Of a stretch of 64,000 nt of DNA, positions 52,834 through 62,814 are shown in pieces; the stretch's first letter is position 1, and each line of letters begins with the position of its first letter. Below the pieces are notes generated by a model. The model was not told the origin of the DNA and did not search any database. It was given only the letters and a program-made list of their open reading frames with translations. The stretch covers positions 682,001 to 746,000 of the forward strand of contig OZ025660.1 of NCBI GenBank assembly GCA_964019335.1, read 5' to 3'. Both the position numbers and the translations under genes were made by a program. The DNA comes from Diplonema japonicum. Lineage: Eukaryota; Euglenozoa; Diplonemea; Diplonemida; Diplonemidae.

Positions 52834-52846
52834 TACGAAAATGGTC

Positions 52847-53006
52847 AATTATGCGGTATTTGTCATTTTTTTTTTTTTTTTTTTTTTTGCTTACGAAGGA
52901 GAAAATTTAAAAAGAAAATATAAGGAATGTGCCCAGAAGAGCTGCGGCTTTGTGCCGCATGTTCCAAGTGTTATTTTTGAAGGGAAAAAAAAAATAATAA
53001 TAATAT

Positions 53007-53044
<38 letters not shown>

Positions 53045-53081
53045 TTCATTTTGTTGTTTTGTTGACAAATACCGTATAATT
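52847..53081. mobile_element. MITE-like element with 19-bp inverted ends
   Basis: AATTATGCGGTATTTGTCA (52847-52865) matches in inverted orientation TGACAAATACCGTATAATT (53063-53081) with one mismatch. 235 bp, with poly-T blocks and no coding frame. Confidence 0.55.
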
Positions 53082-53627
53082 AAACTAAACATATGGCAGC
53101 CTGAGAATATGACAAATAATAATAGAATAAAAAAAATTTAAAAAACATGGTTTCACTTTTTTTTTTTTTTTTTGGTTTCTTTATATAGCCCTTGAACACC
53201 TAAGAGTCAGGGAAAGGCACAGGTATATATATGCCACATTGCTCCTTTTTTTTATACCCTTTCCCCCGAATAAATATAAAAATAGCGCCAGATAAGAACA
53301 ATCAAAAATCCACAACCTGTGGGTTCAGAGTGCGAGCTAGTGTGGCTTCACTATTTTCTTTTTCTTTTTCCTTCTTGTTTTAAAAGTCTATATTATTATT
53401 TTGTCGAAGAAAAAGAGGAAAAAAAGAAAAGAGGGGAAATGGGAAAGAAACACCAGTTTAAAAACCACTTTTTTTTTTTTGCACTTAGAATATATTCTCT
53501 TTTTTTTTCTTTTTTTTCTCTCGCCACCACATAAAAAAGGGAAAAAAAGAGGGGGGGGGGGAAACGAAAAATTACCTACTAGAATATGACCATGGGGAGA
53601 TGGGACAAAAAATACGGAAAAATAAGA

Positions 53628-53662
<35 letters not shown>

Positions 53663-54713
53663 GTTTTGTTCTTTGTCGTTTTCTCTTCTTCTTTTTTTTT
53701 TCTCTCCTTTTCTTTCTTTTTTTTCCTTCCGCTTTTTCTTCGCGATAGTTTTTAGTCCCAACTTTACAACCGGATTCCATAGTTATAAATCGTGTCCTCA
53801 ACACGAAAAGAATGGCGGTTTTTAGTCATACAGCTAACTCCAGGTGGGGGGGATCCTTTGCGTGTTAACCACTCGGCTGTACCTTTTGGTGCGATAGTTT
53901 TCCTTTTTAGGTGTAGAGAAAAAAAAGTTTTTTTTGGGCTCTGTCACATGCAGGCACCTTTTCCCTCCGGTTTCTTACCGTACAACAACAAAATATATGA
54001 GTTAAAGGATGCCGGTGTTGGCGGCGCCCTGCAACTTTTGTTTACAGTACTTATAATATCTTTATAACCAAGAGAAGAATAATAATAACAAAAAAAAAAG
54101 AAAAAAAAGAGAATTCTTATTTATGTCATCCAGCAAAAAAAAAAAAAAAAAAGAAAGACCACTACCTCCTGGAGAAAAAAAAAAACCTCCTTCCTCAATA
54201 AAACACAGGGGAAAATAACAGCAAAGCAGTACTTAACAGGTAGGTAAAGTGGTTTTTTTTTTTTTTCTTCTTCTTCTTTTTTTTTTTGATTTGTTTCCAG
54301 AAGTCAATTTATAAAAGAAAAAGAAAAAAAGAAGAAGAAAAAATGATAGCGAGGTGGAGATAGGAACAAGGAAGAATAAAAAAAAAGAGACATTTTAAAA
54401 AAAAACCCCCCCAAAAAAAATTGGTGTATGAACATAATTTTGTGACCCCACAACTTTATAAAGAAGAGGGAGGGGGGATGGAGAAGGAAAAAATATGCCA
54501 CCAATATGCCACCATGTGTTTTTTCTATATAAACCACAGAGACAAAACGTGTCCGTGTTTATTTGCATGCTCTTTTTTTTTTTCTTCTTCTTTTTTTTCT
54601 CTTCCTTTTTTTTTTTCTTTTTCTTTTTTAAATCGTTGTTCCGTAATCGGTGGGATGGGAAAAAGAAAAGAAAGGGGAAACAAAAAAAAAATTTTTTTTA
54701 TATAAACCTGTTA

Positions 54714-54893
54714 TTACGGCATTCCTGTGCCAGTCAGTTTCCAGTTAAGAGGAAAAAAAAAAAGAAAAAAAAAAAAGTAGAATGTGCCATTCTTTTTTCC
54801 CCCATGGTGCCTTTCAAGCACAGTCACCAATAAGCTAACTTTCCCCTCTTGTAAGCTTTCAGCGACAAGTTGAAGTGATTTCAGAGTGTCGTG

Positions 54894-54930
<37 letters not shown>

Positions 54931-55336
54931 TACATACCGCCCAAGCGTGAAGTCGGCCCTGACATAAGGGTCAATCATGGTGTACGCACCAGTACAATCT
55001 GCTCCTTTCGGTCCTAAAGGAAATTTAACCAGTGTCAAAATACGAAAACAGAGTTTTTTTTTTTTTTTTTGGATGAATGCGGTATGAAAGGAGGGGGGAT
55101 AAGAAAAAAAAAACATTAAAAAGAGGGGGGGGCATCTACTCTTTTCTTTTCTTTTCTTTTTAAAAATTTTTTTATTGGTTGTCGAAAAAAATTAAAAAAA
55201 AAGGGAAACAAGAAGAAATAATAAAAAAAAGCAAATATTTTTTTTTTTTTTTTTTTTTTAAACTGCACCTCCCCTCAATTATACTTTCGTCACTGCAACC
55301 ACCAATTTTAAGATATTTGAAATCTGCGCTGAACAT
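54714..55336 (-). CDS. Small three-exon candidate gene, unknown function
   Basis: Proposed exons 55285-55336, 54938-55013 and 54714-54855. The middle exon is best supported: a CTTTAG acceptor, then PKGADCTGAYTMIDPYVR and ADFTLG, then a GTATGT donor. A phase-correct join to the next exon gives TLGR|LQEGKVSLLVTVLERHHGG. The first exon (MFSADFKYLKIGGCSDE) joins in phase through a GTATAA donor but over a 271-nt intron, long for this genome. The 3' end is uncertain because the frame enters a poly-T tract (poly-Phe) before stopping. About 89 aa as drawn. No family recognised. Confidence 0.4.
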
Positions 55337-55460
55337 GTTGATGGAATGACTGTTCAAAGACTGTTTCTAGGTCTCTTTAGGTGCAAGCACTGAAGGATCT
55401 TCTCGAATCAGGGTAGTGTCATCTCTAGAAGGATGGGCATCCTTTTGATCACACCGTCCT

Positions 55461-56217
55461 CTGTCATTCGGCCACCGTCGGCGTCGGGTGCGCCCTTCCC
55501 GTCACGACCACCCGCCATGGGTATGTCTGCGTCTGCAATGCGCGGTTCGCTTCCACCGCCGCATCCCTCAGCGTGACCACCTCCAGCAGGTACCTTTGCA
55601 CCAACAGGGCCCTCGGCTTGTCTTGGCATCCCCTGGGCACTATCCCGTGGAGCGCCGTCGCATACTCTGCCTTGCCCTGCACCGCATCTCCGAGTTCGCA
55701 TCGCCGAGGGCGTGCTCCAGCACCTCGGTGTAGCTGCCGTAACGCTCCCCACACACGTCACAGAGGTGCTGCAGCGGGATGTCCGGCCCCTCCGCCACTC
55801 CCCGCACCGCAGGGTACACCGCAAACACCGCCCCAGCAATCAGCCTCCTCAACCTGTACGCCGCCATCGGGTTGTTCGCGAGCGCCTCCACCACCCGTTC
55901 GTGACCGGGTCGCCCCCCTCCGGCATGCCGCTGTAGGAGGTCCTCCCTTCTGCTTGTTCCGCTGCTGTCATGGCCCGTGCCACTTGGCGGATCTCGTGCT
56001 TGCGTTCCCGCTCGGTCGCGGTACTCAGCCCTTCCACAAAACTCCAGCTCTTCCCGATCGCCGGCAGCCATCGTCTCACTAGGGTTCCCACTGGTCCCTG
56101 GGCTTCCACCTCGCTCTGCAGGTACAGGGCGGCACACCTTCCCATCCGGTCCCACAGCTCTGCATCCGACCTACCAACCTTCACCACCGTGCACGACAGT
56201 CGATAAAGCGTCACCAC
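55461..56217 (-). pseudogene. Frameshifted gene relic with zinc-finger-like motif
   Basis: GC-rich coding-like block that needs three frames. Piece 1 (56217 to about 55919) reads VTLYRLSCTVVKVGRSDAEL and on to YSGMPEGG. The frame shifts at a run of six C (55913-55918). Piece 2 continues RPGHERVVEALANNPMAAYR ... LCDVCGERYGSYTEVLEH. A 14-bp tandem duplication (55683-55696 / 55697-55710) shifts it again. Piece 3 runs GKAEYATALHGIVPRGC ... AHPTPTVAE to a stop. No ATG opens the first frame: an in-frame TGA and no AG acceptor lie just upstream. The CDVCG...H motif hints at a zinc finger. A sequencing indel could explain the C run but not the 14-bp duplication. Confidence 0.6.
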
Positions 56218-57885
56218 CAGTGGAGGTCAAAATAAAAAAAAAAAAAAAATAAATAAAAAAGAAAATAGGTTTCCTCCCGCGCCGCTTCCTTTAGAAAAGT
56301 ACTGTATTCGTCCCTAAGGGCAAAGGAAGCAAAAAAAAATTAAATGAGTTCAAGCATGTCTTTGTAAGACATCTCCTTTGAAAAAAAAGGGAAAAAAGCG
56401 AGGAAGGTGATTATTGTTTGTGCACGGCCAGGGCCCGAAGAAGGGGGGGGGGGGGGGGGGTTCACAACAATGCTACCTGTACCCTTTTTTTTTCTTTTTT
56501 TCTTTTTCTTTTTCCCCCTTAGTTCTTTTTAAGGGAAAACAATTCGTCGTCAATATACGCATTGTGGGTTTTTCTTTTTTTTTTTTAAAATCTTTTTTCT
56601 TGTTCAGGCAAAAAAAAAAGACCATTTTTTCACCGCTTTTCAAAAATCTACCTAAAACCGTGGCACAATGCCTGACGACATGAATCGGTCAAAATATTTT
56701 TTTTTTTTTTTTTTTTTTGGTGGTTCTTGCCACTGCCCAAAAAAAAGGGGTGGGGGAATTGTGAAACTAAGTCCGACGAAATCATGCGTTCACTTCTCAG
56801 ACCCAGACCCGCTCTTCAAACCCAGAAGAAAAAAAACCCCCCCCCCCGAAAGAAAATGTATGGTAAGCAAAAAAAAAGAAAAAAAAAACATTTCGCCGAC
56901 ACTTCACGCAGGGGTTTTTAGCAACAAAGGACGAGTTTCTCTCTATGTCAGCATATACTACTTGTTCTCCTGTAAACCCCCGGGCCCTCGCTTTCATTAT
57001 TGTTTATTCTTCTCTTTTTTTTTTTTTTTTTTTTTTGGTTTCCTTCTCCTTCCACCAGCCAATATAGTGCAAAATTAAATCCTATACTGTTCTGTGTTGT
57101 TTATATGGGAACAGACAAAAAAAGAATTTTTTTTTTCGAAATATGAGAGAGATCAGAGAGGGAGGGAAAAGAATATAAAAAGAAAAAAAACAATAAGAAA
57201 AACAGAAAATTTGCGGAGGAAGACTGTATGACAATAAAAAGGGAGGCAAAGGGGGGGGGGGGGGGGGAGAAAACTTCAGTAGCCACTTGAAGCAATTCTG
57301 AGATTTCTTTTTATTTTGCACGACGTTCTAAAAGCGAGAGTCAAACAAATAAAAAAAAACTTCAGTGTGCACATTCAGGGGCGTTTCACTGTTTGGAAAA
57401 AAAAAAGAAAAAAAAAGGGGGGGGGGAAAGGAAAAAAGAGGGGTTATCAATAAAATAGTCTCATATTCCCTCTCCTCTGATTTTTCTCTCGACTTGTATA
57501 ATGGGATGGGGGCAGGGATGAAAATAAGGGAAGAAGGGGAAAAAAACAAAAAGAAAAAATAGGGAAAACAAAAAAAACAAAAACAAAACAAAAAATGATG
57601 AGAGAGGGGAAATAATCAGCGCCCACAGAGGGGAGGGAAGAGGAGAAGAAAAAAAAAATTATATAGCGCACGAGCTACTACAACCCTCTTCGTGATTTCT
57701 TTTTTTTTTAATTATTTCCAGCTTTTTTTTTCTTTTTTTTTTGTTTGCAAAAAAAAAAAAAAGAGAGGAATTATAATATCATGGTTTGCCTTATTGTTGT
57801 TGTTAATTATTCGTTTTTTTTCTCGTTTTTTCCTGCATTTTCGCCCCTTCTTTTTTTTTTCCCCACGTACACATCTCCAATGTGT

Positions 57886-57931
<46 letters not shown>

Positions 57932-58244
57932 AATGCACTTCGGCCATGAGAGAAGTACCGGAATACTGGGGTGGAACACACGTTGCAAGTTTACTTAAAG
58001 CTACTATTCCCCCTTTTTCCCGCAATTAACACATTTGGAGAAATGACGCACGAGGATATTTCCTACCCCCCCCCCTCCCCTCTTTTTTTTTTGAAATGTG
58101 AGGGAGGAAGAGGTGTCACAATAGGGGGGGTTTTTTCTTCTTTTTTTGTTCTTAGTTTTTTATTTTTTATTTTAAAAAAAAAAAAATATATATATATGGA
58201 CAAATTAGAGGATGGGGGCGGGAGAGAGGAAATAGAAAAAAAAG

Positions 58245-58276
<32 letters not shown>
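56218..58276. other. Gene-free low-complexity region
   Basis: Homopolymers throughout, including long T runs at 57888-57929 and an A run near 58246-58275. 56299-56307 (TACTGTATTCG) resembles the end motif of the TIR elements but has no partner that I found. No gene. Confidence 0.6.
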
Positions 58277-58278
<2 letters not shown>

Positions 58279-58978
58279 AAACACTCTCAGCCCCTGGTAG
58301 CCTCTCGTGAATGAAAGCGCATTTGTCATCCAGCCAACATTTTCCTTTTTCATAGTGCCGGCAAACCTTGGTTTTCCTGTTTGCGCAAGACTTCGCTGCA
58401 GAATTCTCTGCGGCGATAAATTTTGCACGATGGGTGTTGGCAGTCGCACTATCACCCTGCGCTGCACAATCTTCCGCACTTTTCTCCCTCTTTGCTTTCG
58501 TGGAGACGGAGATAGGGGGTATCTTCGATGGTACCAAGGCCGTGTCGTGGATGAACCCACAGCTGTCCCCCAGCCAGCATCCAGCATGGGTGGCAAAGTG
58601 CCTACACAATCGTGTTCCCTTCTTCTCCGTAATAAGCTTCTTCACTGCATTTTCTGAACGTTGCCTTCTTACCTCCAAGGACACGGCGTCGCCGTGCCTG
58701 TGTGTTACTGGTGCCTGTTGGTACTTTAGCATAAGCAGTTTGTCTATCTTGTCTGAGCCCACTAGCGCTGCGGCGGCATCGTCCTCTGACGGGTACCTGT
58801 TCTTTACTTCCTTCATCAACCTCCTCATGTGTGGTTTTTTCAACCCCAGCTCCAAGAGGTCCTCCTCTGTCGCTGTGATCAGATCATCCGCCGTCGCGTA
58901 GCCCTCCTCCGCCATAATGGAGATGTACTCCTCCAGGTGGATACTCCCAAGCACACGCTGCACCTGTTGTGGTTGTTA

Positions 58979-59032
<54 letters not shown>

Positions 59033-59080
59033 GAAAGAACCACTTACCTCACTGGGGTACACATCTATCCGCTTCGCCAT
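58277..59080 (-). CDS. SAM-domain protein with two CCCH zinc fingers
   Basis: Exon 1 (59048-59080, MAKRIDVYPSE) and exon 2 (58277-58963), joined over an 84-nt intron (58964-59047, GTAAGT...ACAACAG) in phase 0, give 239 aa. Residues about 10-70 form a SAM domain (VQRVLGSIHLEEYISIMAEE, DLLELGLKKPHMRRLMKEV). Two CCCH fingers follow: CRHFATHAGCWLGDSCGFIH (131-150, C-x8-C-x5-C-x3-H) and CRHYEKGKCWLDDKCAFIH (212-230, C-x7-C-x5-C-x3-H), joined by a charged linker. CCCH fingers bind RNA and SAM domains oligomerise; in organisms relying on post-transcriptional control this fits an mRNA-stability or translation regulator (inference). Confidence 0.88.
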
Positions 59081-59247
59081 TTTTTTTTTTTTTTTTTGAA
59101 AGGGGCTGCTTTGCCTTGTGTTTTGCTACCGAGCCCTCCCTCCTATGGGTGACTTTTTTTCCCCCCCTATTTCTCTCGAACGAAAGAATAATGTGTAAAG
59201 ACATGACAAAAATAATATAAATAAATAAATAAAAAAATATAGGAAGC

Positions 59248-59943
59248 TCAGCTCCACGAAACACCTGTCCCTGTCTCGAGCCGTTCTGCAGCCAAAGTGG
59301 GATTGATAAAGTGGGGATCCATGGTGTAGCTGGCGGTGGTGGAGTAAGGGTCCGCATCCAGGGTTTCTGCATGATGGTATCCGTGCCCCCCTTGACGCTC
59401 TTGTGCCTGGTAACCACCAACGATTTTAAAAGCCTTGCTAGAGCCATAAGGTTCTTCGAAATTCGACCACGCTTCTTTACTTTTGCTCATTCGCTTCTTA
59501 TCGAGCCACTTCTGCTCAGTATGCCTGAATATGAGAGGCATCTTGTATTTATAGTACCTTTCATCGAAGTGGAATTTGCTTCCGTCCCTTGAGGCCAGCC
59601 TCGAACAGTTATACAAAATATGCAAGAAATTATCTAAAGCGTGTTCCATAGACCCCTCCCAAGTTGTGCCTTGGTCTGTTCTCACAGTGAAGGTGTCAGC
59701 GCGTTCGTTGTAGAAGATGGGGTACTTTCTTCGCATCACCTCCTTTACGTTTTCAGGCAGCCATGAATCCTTCATGTTCACTACAATGCGCACCTCTGGG
59801 TACCATTTCACGGAGCTTCCGTGAACAAATTTTTTATTCTTTTCTATCCTCAGCTTTTCATAGGGTATCTCGAATGGGGCCTGCGCCTTCACGTTGTTCT
59901 CCAACCGAAACCTGCAACATGCCGCCCTTGTTCGTTGGAGCAT
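59248..59943 (-). CDS. Putative mitochondrial protein of unknown function
   Basis: 231 aa from MLQRTRAACCRFRLENN (59943); the longer upstream frame runs through homopolymers. The N-terminus is basic without acids, typical of a mitochondrial presequence. The body is rich in charged and aromatic residues (WYPEVRIVVNMKDSWLPENV, DNFLHILYNCSRLASRDGS, YYKYKMPLIFRHTEQKW), a look shared by mitoribosomal or respiratory accessory subunits. The C-terminal 50 residues appear disordered (GGYQAQERQGGHGYHH). No named family recognised; mitoribosomal protein is only a guess. Confidence 0.7.
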   Translation of the reverse strand: MLQRTRAACCRFRLENNVKAQAPFEIPYEKLRIEKNKKFVHGSSVKWYPEVRIVVNMKDSWLPENVKEVMRRKYPIFYNERADTFTVRTDQGTTWEGSMEHALDNFLHILYNCSRLASRDGSKFHFDERYYKYKMPLIFRHTEQKWLDKKRMSKSKEAWSNFEEPYGSSKAFKIVGGYQAQERQGGHGYHHAETLDADPYSTTASYTMDPHFINPTLAAERLETGTGVSWS

Positions 59944-60842
59944 TTTTTTTTTTTTTTTAATCTCCCTTTTTTTTTTTTTTTTTTCCTCGGAGGAGGGGGA
60001 GGGCAACGAGGGAGAACGAAGCACAAAAAAAAAAGAGAGAGAGACCACTGCCCCTGCGTAAGCGGAGACGTCTTCCTTAAACCAACCCAAGCGAAGCATG
60101 CATCTCGTTTTTTTTTTTTTTTTCCCTCTCATTTGCTAGATGGTTGACTCGTTTCTTTTCTTTTTTTGGTATGGCACTTGAAGGCCGCGTTCGTTATATA
60201 ATTTTCTACTTATACTTTCTTTTTATGCACACAACTAGGATGGTGATAAGGGGTTAGGGGGGAGGGCATAAGAAGACAAACAACACAGATAAGAAAGGGG
60301 GGGTTTTTTTTAATTCAGACTTAACACCATCACACACACGACATGTTTTTGAAAGTCGTCCCAAGAAAGCACATTCCATTTCTTCTGAGAACCCCTGAGA
60401 GCCTACAACAGGAAGGCCACGTCACATAATGAATCCTGTGTCCTGTGTCCTGTAGTACATGCTGAAGGGCAGAAAACAGAAAAAAAAAAAACGCAAAAAC
60501 AGACAAACAAATCTTTTTAAAAATCGCCACGTCTGTGGTGTCTCAGTAAATGGTTGGTATTCACAGAAGACAGGGTGCGAGCTCGGGAAGGAGGGATATA
60601 AATGAACATACAAACAAATATATATATAAAAAAAAAAAAAAAAAAAAGACTTTAGTTGCTTCTCAAGTCTCTGGCTTGCGACTTTTCTACGCTAACGTGC
60701 CTTGCTCGTTCTAAACATATTTTATGTTCTTCTGAATTCCTCCAGCCGGGTTTGCGGGTTTGCGGGTTTGCAAAACCCACAGTGTTCCCGACACCTTTCA
60801 GAGGTTGTATCGAATAAAATAACCATCTAACTTTTCTCAAGA
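59944..60842. other. Intergenic
   Basis: No gene seen. Three tandem GGGTTTGC units at 60748-60771 and two CCTGTGT repeats near 60437-60452. Confidence 0.55.
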
Positions 60843-62814
60843 CTAGTAACCAAGCCCCGAGGCAGATGTTCTATGGGTGTTGTTGAAGTCTTCTTGGTAT
60901 TCAAGGGAGTTGGTGGCTGTGGTGGTGTGTGGATGTGGAGCAAGGACATACAAGACGCAGTGCAGCTGATGAGGCTGCTGGCTCGCGTGTGCGACTGGCG
61001 CAGGAGCGCTTCGTAGTGCTCCTGTGCAGCGCCGGTAGTTGAGTAGCATCTTTGTTGTTTGTTGTTGGCTTGCAGTACTGCACATACCTCTTCACTGCCT
61101 GAATGGGAAGCCCTAGCTTGTCGTCGGCACCCAGTTTCTTGCACAGGGACAGCCAGTCGTCAAGCTGCATCTCGATACCACTTGTGACCTTCCCCCACAG
61201 CGTGGCCTCTTCCAGGCACCAGTACCCATCGCCGTCCACGTCGACCATGTCGAAGAGCTTCTCTATGAGCACCTCGTCCTCCTTCCCTAGTACACGTGTC
61301 GCCTTCATCTCCGCCTCTCGCCTTTGTTTCTCTTCTTCCATCTCGTCATTCCTTTCCTTTTTCCGCTCCAAAGCTCTCTCTCTCTCCAAGGCTCTCTCTC
61401 GCTCCCTCTCTCTGTCTCGTTCCCGTTGTTCTCGTTCCCGCTCTGCGGCTGCGTTCTTCTCCCTTCGTGCCGACACGCTCCTCGCCTTTCGGGTTTTCCT
61501 TGTGTACGTCATCTTTGCCTCGAAACCTTTTTCGAATGGTGACTTCGTCCTCCTCAGCCCCCCCAGTTTCCAGCCCGGCTTGTTGCTGCCCGCGTAGCTG
61601 GCAGGCGACGGTGATGGCGACCGTGTTGTCTTCGGCTTGCCGTACAACTTGTTGAAGGTGTCGCAGCTGGATGTCCGCAGCCCATGCGTGGCAGACCTAT
61701 AGATGTTTGGCTGGTAGTTGTAAAGCTGTGCTTCTTCCACTTCGCACTGCTTCTTCGTCGCCATGGCAGCCTGCGTAACTAGATCCTTGCGCACCTTAGC
61801 CTCCATCCCGCTGTCGTACAGACGTGAGGCTGCATCTGCAGACGGAGACCTGAGGAGGCGGCCCCGTCGAAGGGGTGACGGGGAAGGCCTTCGTGGGAGA
61901 GGACTGGGGGAAGGTCTTCTTGGAAGGGGGCTAGGGGAAGGGTTTCGCTTAAGCTTCCTTGGGGACTTGTTAATTTTTGAGGCAGGATCTATCTCTACAG
62001 GTGAGAACCTGCTGCTCACGGGCCAGCTGGCCCAAGTAGGGAGAGCGTAGCGTGGTGTGTCGACCTTGGTAGTGGTGGTGGCGTGCACGCAGTAGTCGCT
62101 GACGACACGGACGGGGCTGTCGTGCCGGCTTCTGCACGGTGAGGAGTGGTGGCTCTTGCCGCAGGTGCAGTTATCGCTGTTCACTTGTGTGTGCGCGTCG
62201 CTTGTCTCGCCGAGGTTCGTGTGCTTGACCTGTGTCTCCGCGTTGATCATGTCTGACTCTGTGATGGTGGCGTCAAGGGGGTCAAGCCAGCTCTGCATAG
62301 GGGTGGTGCTTGTGGGAGAGTCCCCGACAGTGCGGGAAAAGAGCAGCCTGCGCACCTCCTCCTGCCCCTCTTCATCCTGCGGAATGGTCTGGTGTGGGGC
62401 TGTCTTGAGATCCAGGTAGTCCCTGATGGAGGGTTGCTGTGGTTTCTTGCGCTTGCCCATGGGGGACTTCGACCTCCCACGGAGGGGCGGTGGCGAGGTG
62501 CACACACTGGATACAGCCTTCTCGGACTTGTTGTTTACTTCAGCATCCATAGTGTCAGGCCTTCCCTCTGGGTAATGCCGGGTGTAGGTAAAGTTATCCC
62601 TGTGCATCATCGAGTATCTAGGCAGGTACGCCATCTCGTCACTCCCAATGCTGACATCATCCGACGGTGGCGGCGCGTTCAGTAGGTCCGCAAAGCCTAT
62701 TCCCTTGCTCTCCTTCTTCTTCCTCTTCGTCACCACCTCCTGCAGCAGCGATACCTTCTTCCTAAGGTCCTGCACATTCTTCCTGCCTTCTGACAACGCA
62801 GGTCCCCATGACAT
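60843..62814 (-). CDS. EF-hand, Ser/Arg/Pro-rich protein with Arg/Glu coiled coil
   Basis: Exons 61088-62814, 60952-61049 and 60843-60916, with introns of 38 nt (61050-61087, GTATGT...AAAG) and 35 nt (60917-60951, GTATGT...CACAG), give 632 aa. Splicing joins AVKR|CYSTTGAAQEHYE and CTAS|STNSLEYQEDF. Start taken at MSWGPALSEGRKN, just after an AAAG acceptor; an upstream frame of 44 hydrophobic residues is open but less likely. Order: disordered N-terminal half, (P)SPSPLPRRP repeats and many SP sites at about 290-330, a YNYQPNIYRSATHG motif, a very charged helix (EREREQRERDRERERER), then an EF-hand with a canonical loop (DVDGDGYWCLEE) near residue 560. A calcium-responsive cytoskeletal or flagellar protein is plausible; target unknown. 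Confidence 0.8.

Larger units (their letters stand above)
50173..54713. other. Gene-free region with nested inverted-repeat elements
   Basis: No intact gene. Contains a 1.56-kb TIR element (50800-52361), two smaller ones (52755-52833 and 52847-53081), long homopolymers (A and T runs at 52364-52500 and 53010-53043), and a tRNA A-box-like piece (minus strand, about 53864-53886). Confidence 0.65.

Noticed and set aside
53864-53886. Minus-strand tRNA-like A box (GCCGAGTGGTTAAC)
   Set aside because: No matching B box or cloverleaf can be drawn downstream; too short to call a tRNA gene.
59416-59433. CACCAACGATTTTAAAAG, reminiscent of a diplonemid spliced-leader exon as I recall it
   Set aside because: It lies antisense within the coding sequence of the 59248-59943 gene (codons for AFKIVGGY), has no snRNA-like body or donor after it, and the resemblance is partial.
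60748-60771. Three GGGTTTGC units, telomere-like
   Set aside because: Only three units in an internal intergenic site; no array.
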